From the NCBI RefSeq assembly GCF_003591035.1, contig NZ_QYUO01000003.1:806001-870000 (forward strand): DNA of 64,000 bases, read 5' to 3'. Both the position numbers and the translations under genes were made by a program. The notes under the pieces are model-generated. The model saw nothing but the letters and a program-made list of their open reading frames with translations, searched no databases and had not been told where the DNA came from. How positions within the stretch are numbered: position 1 is the first letter of the stretch; each line of letters starts with the position of its first letter. Source of the stretch: Noviherbaspirillum saxi. Its GTDB lineage: Bacteria > Pseudomonadota > Gammaproteobacteria > Burkholderiales > Burkholderiaceae_D. Shown here one piece after another: positions 27,635 through 37,030 of this stretch.

Positions 27635-29080
27635 TTGAATCCGAATCTACGGACTATGCATCTATATATCAATGGTGAATGGCTGGGCGCGGAAGGACGC
27701 AAAACGCAGAGTGTGCTGAATCCAGCTACCGGCGAATCGCTCGGCGATCTGCCGCATGCGAGCACGGCCGATTTAACGCTGGCACTTGCATCGGCGCAGG
27801 CCGCTTTTCCGAAATGGCGTGAAACGTCCGCACTAGTACGTGCCAATATTTTGCGTAAGGCAGCGCAGCTTATTCGCGAACGTAGTGAGAGCATTGCCAC
27901 CATCATGTCCCTTGAACAAGGGAAAACCCTATCCGAGGCACGTATTGAGGTCGCCGTTTCGGCCGACATTTTTGAGTGGAGTGCGGACGAGGGCCGGCGT
28001 GCATATGGCAGGCTCATACCCACGCGTGAGCCGGGATGGCGGCAGTCAGTCATCAAGGAACCAATCGGTGTCGTGGCGGCGTTTACGCCTTGGAACTTTC
28101 CAGCGATGCTTCCGGCGCGCAAAATCGCCGGGTCACTTGGCGCTGGCTGTACATGCATCATCAAGCCATCGGAAGAAACTCCCGCGTCCGCATTGGAGCT
28201 GGCGCGTGCCCTACATGATGCCGGACTTCCTCCCGGGGTCCTTAACGTTGTCTTCGGCGTCCCAGGCGAAGTATCGGAATTCCTCGTCAAGTCACCAATC
28301 GTCCGCAAGGTCACATTCACGGGCAGTGTTCCTGTCGGCCGCCATATCGCTGGCCTTGCCGCCGCGGGTGTCAAGCCTGCCACCCTGGAACTTGGCGGCC
28401 ATGCGCCGGTGCTGGTATTTGACGACATGGCTATCGAGCGGGTCGCCAAGCTGGCTGCCATAAATAAGTTCCGAAATGCTGGGCAGGTCTGCATTTCGCC
28501 TACTCGATTCTTTGTACAGCGACAGGCCTATGCCAGTTTTGTGGAGCACTTTGCCAAGGCTGCTGCTTCGCTAAAAGTGGGAGCTGGCATTGACCCCGAT
28601 TCACAAATGGGCCCGCTGGTGAATGAGCGGCGTGTTGCGGCCATGCGTGCGATCGTTAGCGATGCCCAATCTCTCGGCGCGGAAGTCGTCACGGGTGGTT
28701 CGGCTCCTGACCACGCCGGTTTCTTCTATCAGCCCACGGTACTCACCGAATTGAATGAACAATGCAGGGCATTGCATGAGGAACCGTTTGGGCCGATCGC
28801 TCTGATCATGCCATTTGATGATGAGGACGAAGCGATTGCACGCGCGAACGCGCTGCCATTTGGACTGGCGGCGTATGCATTCACCTCCAATGCGGACAGA
28901 GTCATGCGTTTGGAAAATCGCATCGAGTCCGGCATGTTGGGTGTGAATACATTTGCCATAGCTAGTGCTGAAACACCGTTTGGCGGCGTAAAGGATAGCG
29001 GGTATGGCTCAGAGGGCGGAATGGAAGGGGTGGAAGCCTACATGAACACAAAATTTGTCGCTCAGGCACCGGCTGGCTGA
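27635..29080 (+). CDS. NAD(P)-dependent aldehyde dehydrogenase (succinate-semialdehyde dehydrogenase-like)
   Basis: About 481 residues from a TTG start with AGGAG seven bases ahead; an ATG at 27656 is an alternative. Family marks are FTPWNFPAMLPARKI, IIKPSEETPAS, the general base in LELGGHAP and the catalytic Cys in NAGQVCISPTRF. In a ferulate cluster the natural role is oxidation of the vanillin or 4-hydroxybenzaldehyde released by the hydratase-lyase. The sequence subgroup is closer to semialdehyde dehydrogenases, so substrate assignment is by context. The partial gene at 62834 is of the same subgroup. Confidence 0.85.
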   Translation: MNPNLRTMHLYINGEWLGAEGRKTQSVLNPATGESLGDLPHASTADLTLALASAQAAFPKWRETSALVRANILRKAAQLIRERSESIATIMSLEQGKTLSEARIEVAVSADIFEWSADEGRRAYGRLIPTREPGWRQSVIKEPIGVVAAFTPWNFPAMLPARKIAGSLGAGCTCIIKPSEETPASALELARALHDAGLPPGVLNVVFGVPGEVSEFLVKSPIVRKVTFTGSVPVGRHIAGLAAAGVKPATLELGGHAPVLVFDDMAIERVAKLAAINKFRNAGQVCISPTRFFVQRQAYASFVEHFAKAAASLKVGAGIDPDSQMGPLVNERRVAAMRAIVSDAQSLGAEVVTGGSAPDHAGFFYQPTVLTELNEQCRALHEEPFGPIALIMPFDDEDEAIARANALPFGLAAYAFTSNADRVMRLENRIESGMLGVNTFAIASAETPFGGVKDSGYGSEGGMEGVEAYMNTKFVAQAPAG

Positions 29081-29180
29081 TTTACGAAACGCTTTTTTCC
29101 ATTCCATGGCAGGCCGGCCATGAAAAGATGCTCATGTGCGCGCCCATGCTACCCGTTTTATATTTTTACTACAGATTTTT

Positions 29181-29654
29181 ATGGCACAGCGAAAACCTTC
29201 CGAGCAAACTTCGCGCCCACCGGTTCGAACCACTTATCTGGTTTCGCAAACATGGTTCGCGCTACGTGACCTTACAGATATCGCGTTAAAGCAACACGGC
29301 ATTACCGGGATTCAATATACGGTACTGTCCATTCTCGCATCCAGGAATAATCTTTCACCTGCGCAGCTGTCCAGGCGATTCTATGTCACACCGCAGGCCA
29401 TGGGACAGATGCTGACGCTCTTAGAAACTTCAGGCCTGCTTAATCGCACCGAAGATCCTGCGAATCGCCGCATACTGCGCGTCACCCTCACCAAGGCAGG
29501 GCTTGATCTGGTAAAGGAATGTGATGCGGAAATGAAAGTGATCGAGGAAGATGTCTTTTCCATCCTCACTGCCAAGGAAATTACCATGCTGCGGTCAATG
29601 TTGCAAAGCGTGGCGGAGCACGCTCGGAAAGACGCGACCACCTCGGCTGCATGA
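29181..29654 (+). CDS. MarR-family regulator, candidate regulator of the ferulate block
   Basis: A 157-residue winged-helix protein started at ATG 29181; an earlier in-frame start at 29136 is possible. MarR features are TGIQYTVLSILASRNNLSPA, SRRFYVTPQAMGQMLTLLET (recognition helix) and the wing DPANRRILRVTLT. It lies just after the aldehyde dehydrogenase. SYK-6 ferulate genes are controlled by a MarR protein (FerC) that responds to hydroxycinnamoyl-CoA esters, so a similar role here with the 26-bp motifs near 26.5 kb is a reasonable hypothesis. Confidence 0.85.
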   Translation: MAQRKPSEQTSRPPVRTTYLVSQTWFALRDLTDIALKQHGITGIQYTVLSILASRNNLSPAQLSRRFYVTPQAMGQMLTLLETSGLLNRTEDPANRRILRVTLTKAGLDLVKECDAEMKVIEEDVFSILTAKEITMLRSMLQSVAEHARKDATTSAA

Positions 29655-29820
29655 CATCTCGTTACAGCCATCGATGCGCGAGCGGGCAGAGCGCCTTTTG
29701 CAATCGATGGACAAAACATTTTGAATTTCTATGCAGTATGAAAGAGGCTCTCTACACAAATTTTACTAATTTCCCTTTGACATATGCGGCATGCCGCCAC
29801 CTATAAAACATGGAGATATA

Positions 29821-30801
29821 ATGCATCGATCACTCAAGCTTGCAGCAGGTTTTCTCGCGCTTGGATTCACATTGTCACAGCCGGCCTGCGCGCAGAATAC
29901 GCCATATCCTTCAAAGCCGATCAAGATCATACTGGCATTCCCGCCCGGCGGAAGCGCCGACCTGATTGCACGTTTAGTCGCGCCAGCCATGTCCGAGCGT
30001 TTCGGTCAACCGGTCATTGTTGAAAATCGTCCCGGCGCGGGCGGCGCGATCGCCATTGGTGCCGTGGCGAAGGCTCCGCCTGATGGATATACCATTGGCG
30101 TAGGCGCGGCAGGCGCACTTGCTATTAGCGGCATAGCGAATAAACGAACATTGTATGATCCGTTGAAAGATCTGGCACCGATCGGTATTATGATTCAGGC
30201 GCCTTTCGTTCTCGTCGCCAATAACGCCTTTAAGCCGAAGACGATTGCCGACGTTATTGCCGAAGGCAAGAGCAAGCCCGGCACACTGTCTGTCGGGCAT
30301 GGCGGTCCGGGGACGATGATGCATTTATCGACTGAGCTATTCAAACATATGTCTCACGTGGACGCAGTTGTGCTTCCCTATAAAGGCACCGCTCCGGCGA
30401 CCATGGATGCTATGGCAGGTCAAATTTCTCTCGCGATGAGCGATATACCGACAGCTTTACCTTATATCAAAGGAGGACGCTTGAAGGCTATCGCGGTAAC
30501 TTCTGGAAAGCGCAGTAGTTCTCTTCCCGACGTGCCAACGTTCGACGAATCCGGACTGCCCAAATATTCGGCGACCGGATGGATTGCGATGGTGGCGCCG
30601 GCCGGTACGCCGCCTGCAATCGTTCAGCGCTTGAATACGGAACTGGTTGCAGCACTTAACCAACCCGCAATCCGTGAAAAAATTATTGCAAGCGGATCCG
30701 ATCCTGCGCCGGGCACACCTGCAGAGCTTAGTCAGTTAATGCGTACCGAAATCACAAAATGGGAAACCCTCATCAACGAAGCAAAGATCAAGATTGAATA
30801 A
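29821..30801 (+). CDS. Bug/TctC-family periplasmic solute receptor
   Basis: A 326-residue protein from the ATG behind GGAGATATA. It has the signal peptide MHRSLKLAAGFLALGFTL cleaved near ACAQ, then KIILAFPPGGSADLIARLV, QPVIVENRPGAGGAIAIGAV and the family end TKWETLINEAKI. An orphan receptor, again with no TctAB. It follows the MarR gene in the ferulate block and may bind a hydroxycinnamate or a degradation product. Directly after it lies a 175-bp mini-element. Confidence 0.9.
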   Translation: MHRSLKLAAGFLALGFTLSQPACAQNTPYPSKPIKIILAFPPGGSADLIARLVAPAMSERFGQPVIVENRPGAGGAIAIGAVAKAPPDGYTIGVGAAGALAISGIANKRTLYDPLKDLAPIGIMIQAPFVLVANNAFKPKTIADVIAEGKSKPGTLSVGHGGPGTMMHLSTELFKHMSHVDAVVLPYKGTAPATMDAMAGQISLAMSDIPTALPYIKGGRLKAIAVTSGKRSSSLPDVPTFDESGLPKYSATGWIAMVAPAGTPPAIVQRLNTELVAALNQPAIREKIIASGSDPAPGTPAELSQLMRTEITKWETLINEAKIKIE

Positions 30802-30836
30802 TGCTCGTCGGCCGGACTTAGCGGGATGACATTCAT

Positions 30837-31011
30837 CTAGTGTCCTGAGTTAGAAGTTCGCCGAATAAAACCGATGAAATGGACGTCACCTTCGCCTTGC
30901 CGGCCGCGTTCAAATACTCGCAAGGCACCCGGCCTTGCTCCGTCTTGCGCCTCGCCTGACGCCCATTGCATCAGTTTTATTTTTCAACGAACTTCTAACT
31001 CAGGACACTAG
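30837..31011. mobile_element. 175-bp MITE with 24-bp perfect terminal inverted repeats (IS630-type ends)
   Basis: Both ends carry CTAGTGTCCTGAGTTAGAAG plus four more matching bases in inverted orientation. The symmetry continues inward imperfectly (AATAAAAC(C/T)GATG, then ATGG(A/G)CGTCA), so the element can fold into a long hairpin. The terminal CTAG/TA fits the TA target habit of IS630 elements. The IS630 remnant at 16.6 kb ends TAGTGTCCTGTG. No coding capacity. Confidence 0.85.
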
Positions 31012-31466
31012 CCTGCAAACCGAATACAAAGAAAGCATTGGCGTAAAGCAATTATCCGCCTTTCTCTGCCAACGTATGCGGGGCTTTCGCATCGAGACTC
31101 ACTATTTTCAATAACCTGCAAGACTGGTTGTCGCCCATAGAAGAAAGACATCTGCTATGCAATTTGCACAGGTGGTGCCCATGGCTGCGACTGTTCATGG
31201 GGCCGGACACCAGGGTAACCGCGATGCTTAATACGATGAGTTGCCAGTGGGGCAACCATTGATCGTGCTAAATCCTTGCACAAAGCAAGGTATGGGGGTT
31301 AGGGATTATTAATTAACCCCCCATTATTAAATTAAATCGAGTAACCACCCTTTTTTTGCTTCTTTATTGCAATCCGTTTCTCCACATTTGCCACCGTTAA
31401 CTTGCGGTCGGAACTGCGGCCTGCGCTTTAGAAAAACCTAACCATAATTTATACGAGGAGAAACAA
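31012..31466. other. Intergenic region ahead of the porin
   Basis: No gene recognised. The stretch 31300-31350 is AT-rich (ATTAATTAACC..., ATTATTAAATTAAA) and probably holds the porin promoter. A GAGGAG ribosome site precedes the porin ATG. Confidence 0.5.
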
Positions 31467-32558
31467 ATGATTCAAACCGGGGGAAGGATTGGCGCCGCAG
31501 CCCTTATGGCTTTGGGCTTGGCGGTATCGGCATCGAATACGCTAGCCCAGGCAAACACCAGCGTCCAGATCTACGGCATTGTGGACGCTGGCGTCGAATA
31601 TCTGAACGGTGTTGCCGACGGCGGCACAAAACGGACCTTGTTCCGCTTGAACCCGAGCAATCAGGTGGCGTCGCGCTTAGGAATTCGCGGCAAGGAAGAT
31701 CTGGGCGGCGGCACGAGTGCAGTCTTTAATCTTGAGAACGGCTTCTCACCGGATACCGGTACTACGCTGCAAAACGGTCGTCTGTTCGGCCGCGCGGCGG
31801 TGGTAGGCCTTGAGGGCAACTGGGGCAGCGTCCTGATCGGCCGTCAAAGAAATACGATTTTCGACCTGACCCTGATTTATGATCCGATGGCCTATGGCAC
31901 CTATGGCTTCACAGCGACCGACAATGCCTTCTTTACTCAGCGTCCGGACAATTCCATCAAGTACACCTTCAGGCAAGGACCGATTTCCGCATCCGCGCTT
32001 TACAGCTTCGGCCGTGACGCTTTAACCGGCGCCCCGCCCGGCAGCCAAAGCGAAGTACCTGGCGCATCGAAAATCGGACGCCAAGTGGGTGCCAATGTCA
32101 ATTATGCCGCAGGGCCTTTGAGCGTCGGTATCGGTTACGATCAGCAGCATGGCGTGACTGCCGCGCTGCAGTCCGAAATCGATCGCCGCCTGTTCGTAGG
32201 TGCGAGCTACGTCATCTCCGGGACTAAGCTTTATGCAGGTTTCCAGCGGCGCAACAACGACATTCCAGCCATCGATCTCCGGAGCGATCTGTACTGGCTC
32301 GGCGTCAAGCAGGCACTGACCTCGAATCTAGGTTTTATCGCCTCCCTCAGCCATACCAAGGAGAAGCATTCACCGAATAAAGCGACCCTGCTCGGCACTT
32401 CGCTGTATTACGATTTTTCGAAGCGCACACAGTTGTACCTGAATGTTGGCCGTTCAACCAACAGCGGCACCAGCGCCCAAGGCGTGACGGGCACGACCTT
32501 CGCCCTGCCGGGCCAGAACATGACCGGTATCGTGACAGGCGTGATGCATCGATTCTGA
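31467..32558 (+). CDS. Gram-negative general porin (Omp32/OmpC type)
   Basis: A 363-residue outer-membrane protein with a signal peptide ending SNTLAQ, the first strand VQIYGIVDAGVEYLNG, the SRLGIRGKEDLGGG motif, and a C-terminal strand ending in Phe (VTGVMHRF). Typical 16-strand trimeric porin of Burkholderiales. It stands between the ferulate block and etfBA, and may serve uptake of aromatic acids. Confidence 0.92.
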   Translation: MIQTGGRIGAAALMALGLAVSASNTLAQANTSVQIYGIVDAGVEYLNGVADGGTKRTLFRLNPSNQVASRLGIRGKEDLGGGTSAVFNLENGFSPDTGTTLQNGRLFGRAAVVGLEGNWGSVLIGRQRNTIFDLTLIYDPMAYGTYGFTATDNAFFTQRPDNSIKYTFRQGPISASALYSFGRDALTGAPPGSQSEVPGASKIGRQVGANVNYAAGPLSVGIGYDQQHGVTAALQSEIDRRLFVGASYVISGTKLYAGFQRRNNDIPAIDLRSDLYWLGVKQALTSNLGFIASLSHTKEKHSPNKATLLGTSLYYDFSKRTQLYLNVGRSTNSGTSAQGVTGTTFALPGQNMTGIVTGVMHRF

Positions 32559-32641
32559 GATTTGAAATGGACAAGCTCGAGAGGCGGGCAACAACAAAAG
32601 CAACGAGTGTCCCAACGTAGATATTTATCCTTCAATATTCC

Positions 32642-33391
32642 ATGAAAATATTAGTTTCCGTGAAGCGTGTCGTTGATTACAACGTCAAAGTCCGCGTGAA
32701 ATCCGACGGCAGCGGCGTCGATATCGCCAACGTCAAGATGTCGATGAATCCGTTCGATGAAATCGCGGTCGAGGAAGCGACCCGCCTGAAAGAAGGCGGC
32801 AAGGTCACCGAAGTCATCGCAGTGTCGTGCGGCGTGACGCAATGCCAGGAAACCCTGCGTACCGCGATGGCGATCGGCGCCGACCGCGGCATCCTGGTCG
32901 AGACCGATGTCGAATTGCAGCCGCTGGCGGTGGCCAAGCTGCTGAAAGCGGTGGCCGACAAGGAGCAGCCGCAGCTGATCATCCTGGGCAAGCAAGCCAT
33001 CGACGACGACTGCAACCAGACCGGCCAGATGCTGGCTGCGCTGCTGGGCTGGGGCCAAGCCACGTTCGCCTCCAAGGTCACGCTGGACGACGGCAAGGCC
33101 ACAGTGACGCGCGAAGTCGACGGCGGCCTGGAAACGGTGGCGCTGCCGTTGCCGGCGATCGTGACGACCGACCTGCGCCTGAACGAGCCGCGCTATGTGA
33201 CGCTGCCCAACATCATGAAGGCCAAGAAGAAGCAGCTCGATACGTTCAAGCCCGCCGATCTGGGGGTGGATGTGACGCCGCGCCTGAAGACCTTGAAGGT
33301 CGCGGAACCGCCCAAGCGCTCGGCCGGCATCATGGTCAAGAGCGTCGAAGAGCTGGTGTCCAAGCTCAAGAACGAAGCCAAAGTCATTTAA
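32642..33391 (+). CDS. etfB: Electron transfer flavoprotein, beta subunit
   Basis: A 249-residue EtfB of standard length, starting [20 protein letters not shown] and containing [17 protein letters not shown] and [15 protein letters not shown] (AMP-binding region). EtfBA passes electrons from acyl-CoA dehydrogenases to the quinone pool through ETF-QO. It is followed 39 bases later by etfA. The window also encodes an acyl-CoA dehydrogenase, but this is the ordinary ETF and probably serves many dehydrogenases. Confidence 0.95.
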   Translation: MKILVSVKRVVDYNVKVRVKSDGSGVDIANVKMSMNPFDEIAVEEATRLKEGGKVTEVIAVSCGVTQCQETLRTAMAIGADRGILVETDVELQPLAVAKLLKAVADKEQPQLIILGKQAIDDDCNQTGQMLAALLGWGQATFASKVTLDDGKATVTREVDGGLETVALPLPAIVTTDLRLNEPRYVTLPNIMKAKKKQLDTFKPADLGVDVTPRLKTLKVAEPPKRSAGIMVKSVEELVSKLKNEAKVI

Positions 33392-33430
33392 GCGCGCGCG
33401 CCTTCACCCTATTCAGATCAGGAAACCATC

Positions 33431-34363
33431 ATGACCGCACTCGTCATTGCTGAACACGATAACGCTTCGCTCAAGGGAAGCACTCTCCACACCATCACCG
33501 CGGCCGCCCAGTGCGGCGGCGAGGTCCATGTCCTCATCGCCGGTGCCAACTGCGGCGCTGCCGCCGAAGCCGCTGCCAAGATCGCCGGCGTGACCAAGGT
33601 CCTGGTCGCCGATGCCGCGCATTTCGCCGAAGGCCTGGCCGAGAATGTCGCCGAACAGGCACTCGCGATCGCTTCCGCGTACGCGCACATCCTGGCTCCC
33701 GCGACCGCTTACGGCAAGAACATCCTGCCGCGTGTGGCGGCCAAACTGGACGTTGGGCAAGTGTCGGAAATCACCAAGGTGATCTCCGCCGACACCTTCG
33801 AGCGTCCTTTCTATGCCGGCAATGCCATTGCCACCGTGCAGTCGGCTGATCCAGTCAAGGTCATCACTGTGCGTACCACTGGCTTCGATGCGGCAGCCAC
33901 CGGCGGCAATGCCGCAGTGGAAACCATTGCTGCAGCCGCTGATGCCGGCAAGTCGGCTTTTGTGTCGCGCGAAGTGGCCAAGTCCGACCGTCCGGAACTG
34001 ACCGCCGCCAAGGTGATCGTGTCCGGTGGCCGCGGCATGGGTTCAAGCGACAACTTCAAGATCCTGGAGCCGCTGGCCGACAAGCTGGGTGCCGCCATGG
34101 GTGCGTCGCGCGCAGCGGTCGATGCGGGTTTTGTCCCGAACGACTGGCAGGTCGGTCAGACCGGCAAGATCGTGGCACCGCAGCTGTATATCGCGGTCGG
34201 CATCTCCGGTGCGATCCAGCATTTGGCCGGCATGAAGGATTCGAAGACCATTGTGGCGATCAACAAGGATCCGGACGCGCCAATCTTCTCGGTGGCGGAC
34301 TACGGCATCGTCGGCGACTTGTTCGAATTGGTGCCACAGTTAACAGCTACGGCCGAACGTTAA
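33431..34363 (+). CDS. etfA: Electron transfer flavoprotein, alpha subunit
   Basis: A 310-residue EtfA with the C-terminal FAD-binding domain: [40 protein letters not shown] and the ending pattern [20 protein letters not shown]. Length and motifs are complete. The N-terminal domain starts [13 protein letters not shown]. It is the partner of the preceding etfB in one transcript. A broken FAH gene on the other strand ends 15 bases downstream. Confidence 0.95.
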   Translation: MTALVIAEHDNASLKGSTLHTITAAAQCGGEVHVLIAGANCGAAAEAAAKIAGVTKVLVADAAHFAEGLAENVAEQALAIASAYAHILAPATAYGKNILPRVAAKLDVGQVSEITKVISADTFERPFYAGNAIATVQSADPVKVITVRTTGFDAAATGGNAAVETIAAAADAGKSAFVSREVAKSDRPELTAAKVIVSGGRGMGSSDNFKILEPLADKLGAAMGASRAAVDAGFVPNDWQVGQTGKIVAPQLYIAVGISGAIQHLAGMKDSKTIVAINKDPDAPIFSVADYGIVGDLFELVPQLTATAER

Positions 34364-34377
34364 CCACTGCTACCTGT

Positions 34378-34574
34378 TCATGGAACTCGGATAAAAGTTC
34401 TGGATGACGTCGCAATGGCTGCGAGCAGGGAGGTCTGGCACTCGATTAGAAAGTCGCCGGGGGCAACCGGCCATTTCAGGGCCGGGAGCGATTCCAGAAC
34501 TGTGCTCACGTCATACTCTTTATCGACTTCCATCAGGCCGAGCCGGTTATCGTTGAAGCGGCAGATTCTCATCA
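34378..34574 (-). pseudogene. Truncated duplicate of the FAH-hydrolase gene start
   Basis: From ATG 34574 the frame reads MRICRFNDNRLGLMEVDKEY and ALKWPVAPGDFLIE, nearly the same as the first ~58 residues of the hydrolase at 20685 (MRICRFNEGRLGL, ALKWPVAPGDLLIE). It then stops after 65 codons; about 225 residues are missing. The upstream palindrome has been copied with it (34626), so the promoter-proximal piece of the gentisate operon was duplicated to this place. Confidence 0.88.
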
Positions 34575-34625
34575 CCCCCCTTGATGTATTGTAAAAATCT
34601 TGCCTATAATTCGGCATAAACAAAT

Positions 34626-34647
34626 CATGCTCAAAATTGAGCGTGCT
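34626..34647. promoter_or_regulatory. Second copy of the TetR-type operator candidate
   Basis: Twenty-two bases identical to the core of the palindrome at 21603 (CATGCTCAAAATTGAGCGTG...). The outer arms are less symmetric here. It lies between the FAH remnant and the TetR gene, about 120 bases before the TetR start, where it could mediate autoregulation. Confidence 0.75.
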
Positions 34648-34765
34648 TCATTTTAAAACATGCTGTTTTATCCTGTGAACTGGTTTTACTGGCTTGTGCC
34701 TTGCAGTGACTCGGGACACCATGATTAAAACGTCTATCATCGCTGCCTCATAGAAACTGCCAACA

Positions 34766-35509
34766 ATGGATATGCAGAAGATAACCGCCAGTACGGAAGA
34801 ACGGCTGGAGCCTCCGCCCACGCTTGGATTGCGGGAGAAGAGCAAACTGGATAAACGGCGTCGAATCAAAGCGGCGGCGCGCTCAGTGTTTGTGGAGAAA
34901 GGTTATGACGCAGCAACGACACGCGAGATCGCTGCACTCGCCGAGGTCGGAATCGGGACATTGTTTGTCTATGCCAAAGACAAGCGCGAGCTGCTGATGA
35001 TGATCATTAATGATGACTTGGACGAAGTGAACGATACTAGCGCCTATATCGTCGACCACAAAGCGCCACTGGTCGATCAGGTCACCGCTTTTTTCAAGGT
35101 CCGGTATGCTTACTGGGCCTGCGAACCCAGTCTCGCACGACCCGCGGTGAAAGAGACCTTCGATTTCCTTGGTAGCGCCAATGTGCAGGGTCCGGAAACC
35201 GCGCGCTTTTATGCGCGTCGCCCAAAGATCCTTAGTATGTTGACCGGGATTGTCAAAGACGGGCAGGAAAGTGGGATGATCGCCGACGACGTGTCGGCGG
35301 ATCTGATTGCCTCCTTGTTCATAACGATTTATCTGACGGAAGTCAGGCGCTGGTTGAGTCAGGATGAACCGCTTGTCGAGGCGGGGATTGCACGGTTGCG
35401 CGAATTGCTAGCACTGGCGATTCGGGGAATAGAGCCGCAGCGCGCGGTATCTTCTTCTCACCAAGACAGGGCTATGGTCTGTCTGACAGAAGTCACAGCA
35501 GTCAGATGA
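34766..35509 (+). CDS. TetR-family regulator, candidate regulator of gentisate and LeuCD genes
   Basis: A 247-residue TetR protein. The N-terminal HTH region (about 30-80) reads RRIKAAARSVFVEKGYDAAT, TREIAALAEVGIGTLFVYAK. A ligand-binding helical domain follows. The upstream region holds a palindrome that is shared with the gentisate operon promoter 13 kb away. The next genes are leuC- and leuD-like. This supports, without proving, joint control of ring cleavage and a late hydro-lyase step by this protein. Confidence 0.85.
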   Translation: MDMQKITASTEERLEPPPTLGLREKSKLDKRRRIKAAARSVFVEKGYDAATTREIAALAEVGIGTLFVYAKDKRELLMMIINDDLDEVNDTSAYIVDHKAPLVDQVTAFFKVRYAYWACEPSLARPAVKETFDFLGSANVQGPETARFYARRPKILSMLTGIVKDGQESGMIADDVSADLIASLFITIYLTEVRRWLSQDEPLVEAGIARLRELLALAIRGIEPQRAVSSSHQDRAMVCLTEVTAVR

Positions 35510-35620
35510 CCATTGATGGAACGCCTTACCACATGCATCTCACGCCGGCATATTCGAGCTGACTCAATCGGGTCGAGTGTTAGTTTGGCCTGATCATTTC
35601 TTTGCTAATACCCTTATCCC

Positions 35621-37030
35621 ATGCAAAAAACCTTGTATGACAAGCTCTGGGAGAGCCATGTCGTGCGCGACCTCGGAGACGGCAACGCGCTTTTGTACAT
35701 TGACCGACACCTTGTACACGAAGTTACCAGCCCGCAAGCCTTCGAAGGGCTTCGGCAAGCTGAACGGCATCCATGGCGGCCGCGTTCGATCATCGCCACG
35801 CCAGATCACAATACGCCGACGAGCGACTGGGATCAGGACATAGCCGATCCTTATTCACGGGAGCAGGTGGATACGCTGGATCGCAATGTTCGAAATCTCG
35901 CCACACTGGCGTATTTTCCCTTCCGCAGTGACAAGCAGGGAATCTTGCATGTGGTCGCGCCGGAACTCGGGGCGACGCTTCCAGGTACCACCATCGTGTG
36001 TGGCGACTCGCACACATCGACGCATGGGGCGTTTGCTGCCCTCGCCTTTGGCATCGGCACCTCAGATGTCGAACATGTTCTTGCGACACAAACGCTAACG
36101 GCGACACGGGCAAAAAACCTCAGGGTGCAGGTAGATGGTGATCTCCAAGCAGGGGTGGCTGCCAAGGATATTGTGCTTGCGATCATTGGTCGACTCGGCG
36201 CTGCAGGTGGTACTGGTCACGCTATCGAGTTTTGCGGCAGCACCATTGCAAAATTATCGATGGAAGAGCGAATGACCGTATGCAACATGGCTATCGAGGC
36301 TGGTGCACGCACAGGACTGGTGGCGTTCGATACGACGACCATGAATTATTTGCAGCACAAACCGTATGCCCCTAAAGATGCGCGATGGGAACGCGCCGTT
36401 GCGTATTGGATGACCTTGCACTCGGACCCCGATGCCCCGTTTGACAAGGAGGTGAGGATCAATGCCAACGAGATTGAGCCGCAGGTAACGTGGGGGACCT
36501 CGCCGGATATGGTGCTCCCGATCCATGGCTTTATTCCCGACCCTGACGTAGAAGCCGATCCTCAGCGCCGCCAAAGCTTTATGCAGGCATTGTCCTATAT
36601 GGGACTGCAGGGAGGCACCCGCCTGCTCGGCTTGCCGATTGACAAGGTCTTCATTGGATCGTGCACGAATTCCCGCATAGAAGACTTGCGGGCAGCTGCA
36701 TCCGTCGTCTGCGGTCACCACGTCGCCGATTCGGTAATTCGAGCGATGGTGGTGCCTGGTTCGGGACAAGTCAAGCGGCAGGCGGAACAGGAGGGATTGG
36801 ACAAGATCTTCATCGATGCCGGATTCGAATGGCGACAACCCGGCTGCTCGATGTGTCTTGCGATGAACGACGACCGTCTCATGCCGGGAGAACGCTGTGC
36901 ATCCACATCCAACCGAAATTTCGAAGGCCGCCAGGGTGCCGGTGGCAGATCACATCTGATGAGCCCTGCCATGGCTGCGGCGGCCGCACTCGCGGGCTGC
37001 ATCACAGATATCAGGGAGTGGATGCAATGA
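35621..37030 (+). CDS. leuC: LeuC-type hydro-lyase large subunit (3-isopropylmalate or maleate hydratase type)
   Basis: A 469-residue aconitase-superfamily large subunit. The three [4Fe-4S] cysteines are present: Cys348 in [13 protein letters not shown], and Cys409 and Cys412 in [12 protein letters not shown]. Substrate-site motif [14 protein letters not shown] is intact. It overlaps the small subunit by ATGA. It is outside a leucine operon: no leuA or leuB is visible, and a TetR regulator precedes it. HbzIJ of Pseudomonas alcaligenes shows that LeuCD-like pairs can hydrate maleate to D-malate, which would complete the gentisate route. Isopropylmalate isomerase remains the default alternative. 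Confidence 0.85.
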   Translation: MQKTLYDKLWESHVVRDLGDGNALLYIDRHLVHEVTSPQAFEGLRQAERHPWRPRSIIATPDHNTPTSDWDQDIADPYSREQVDTLDRNVRNLATLAYFPFRSDKQGILHVVAPELGATLPGTTIVCGDSHTSTHGAFAALAFGIGTSDVEHVLATQTLTATRAKNLRVQVDGDLQAGVAAKDIVLAIIGRLGAAGGTGHAIEFCGSTIAKLSMEERMTVCNMAIEAGARTGLVAFDTTTMNYLQHKPYAPKDARWERAVAYWMTLHSDPDAPFDKEVRINANEIEPQVTWGTSPDMVLPIHGFIPDPDVEADPQRRQSFMQALSYMGLQGGTRLLGLPIDKVFIGSCTNSRIEDLRAAASVVCGHHVADSVIRAMVVPGSGQVKRQAEQEGLDKIFIDAGFEWRQPGCSMCLAMNDDRLMPGERCASTSNRNFEGRQGAGGRSHLMSPAMAAAAALAGCITDIREWMQ

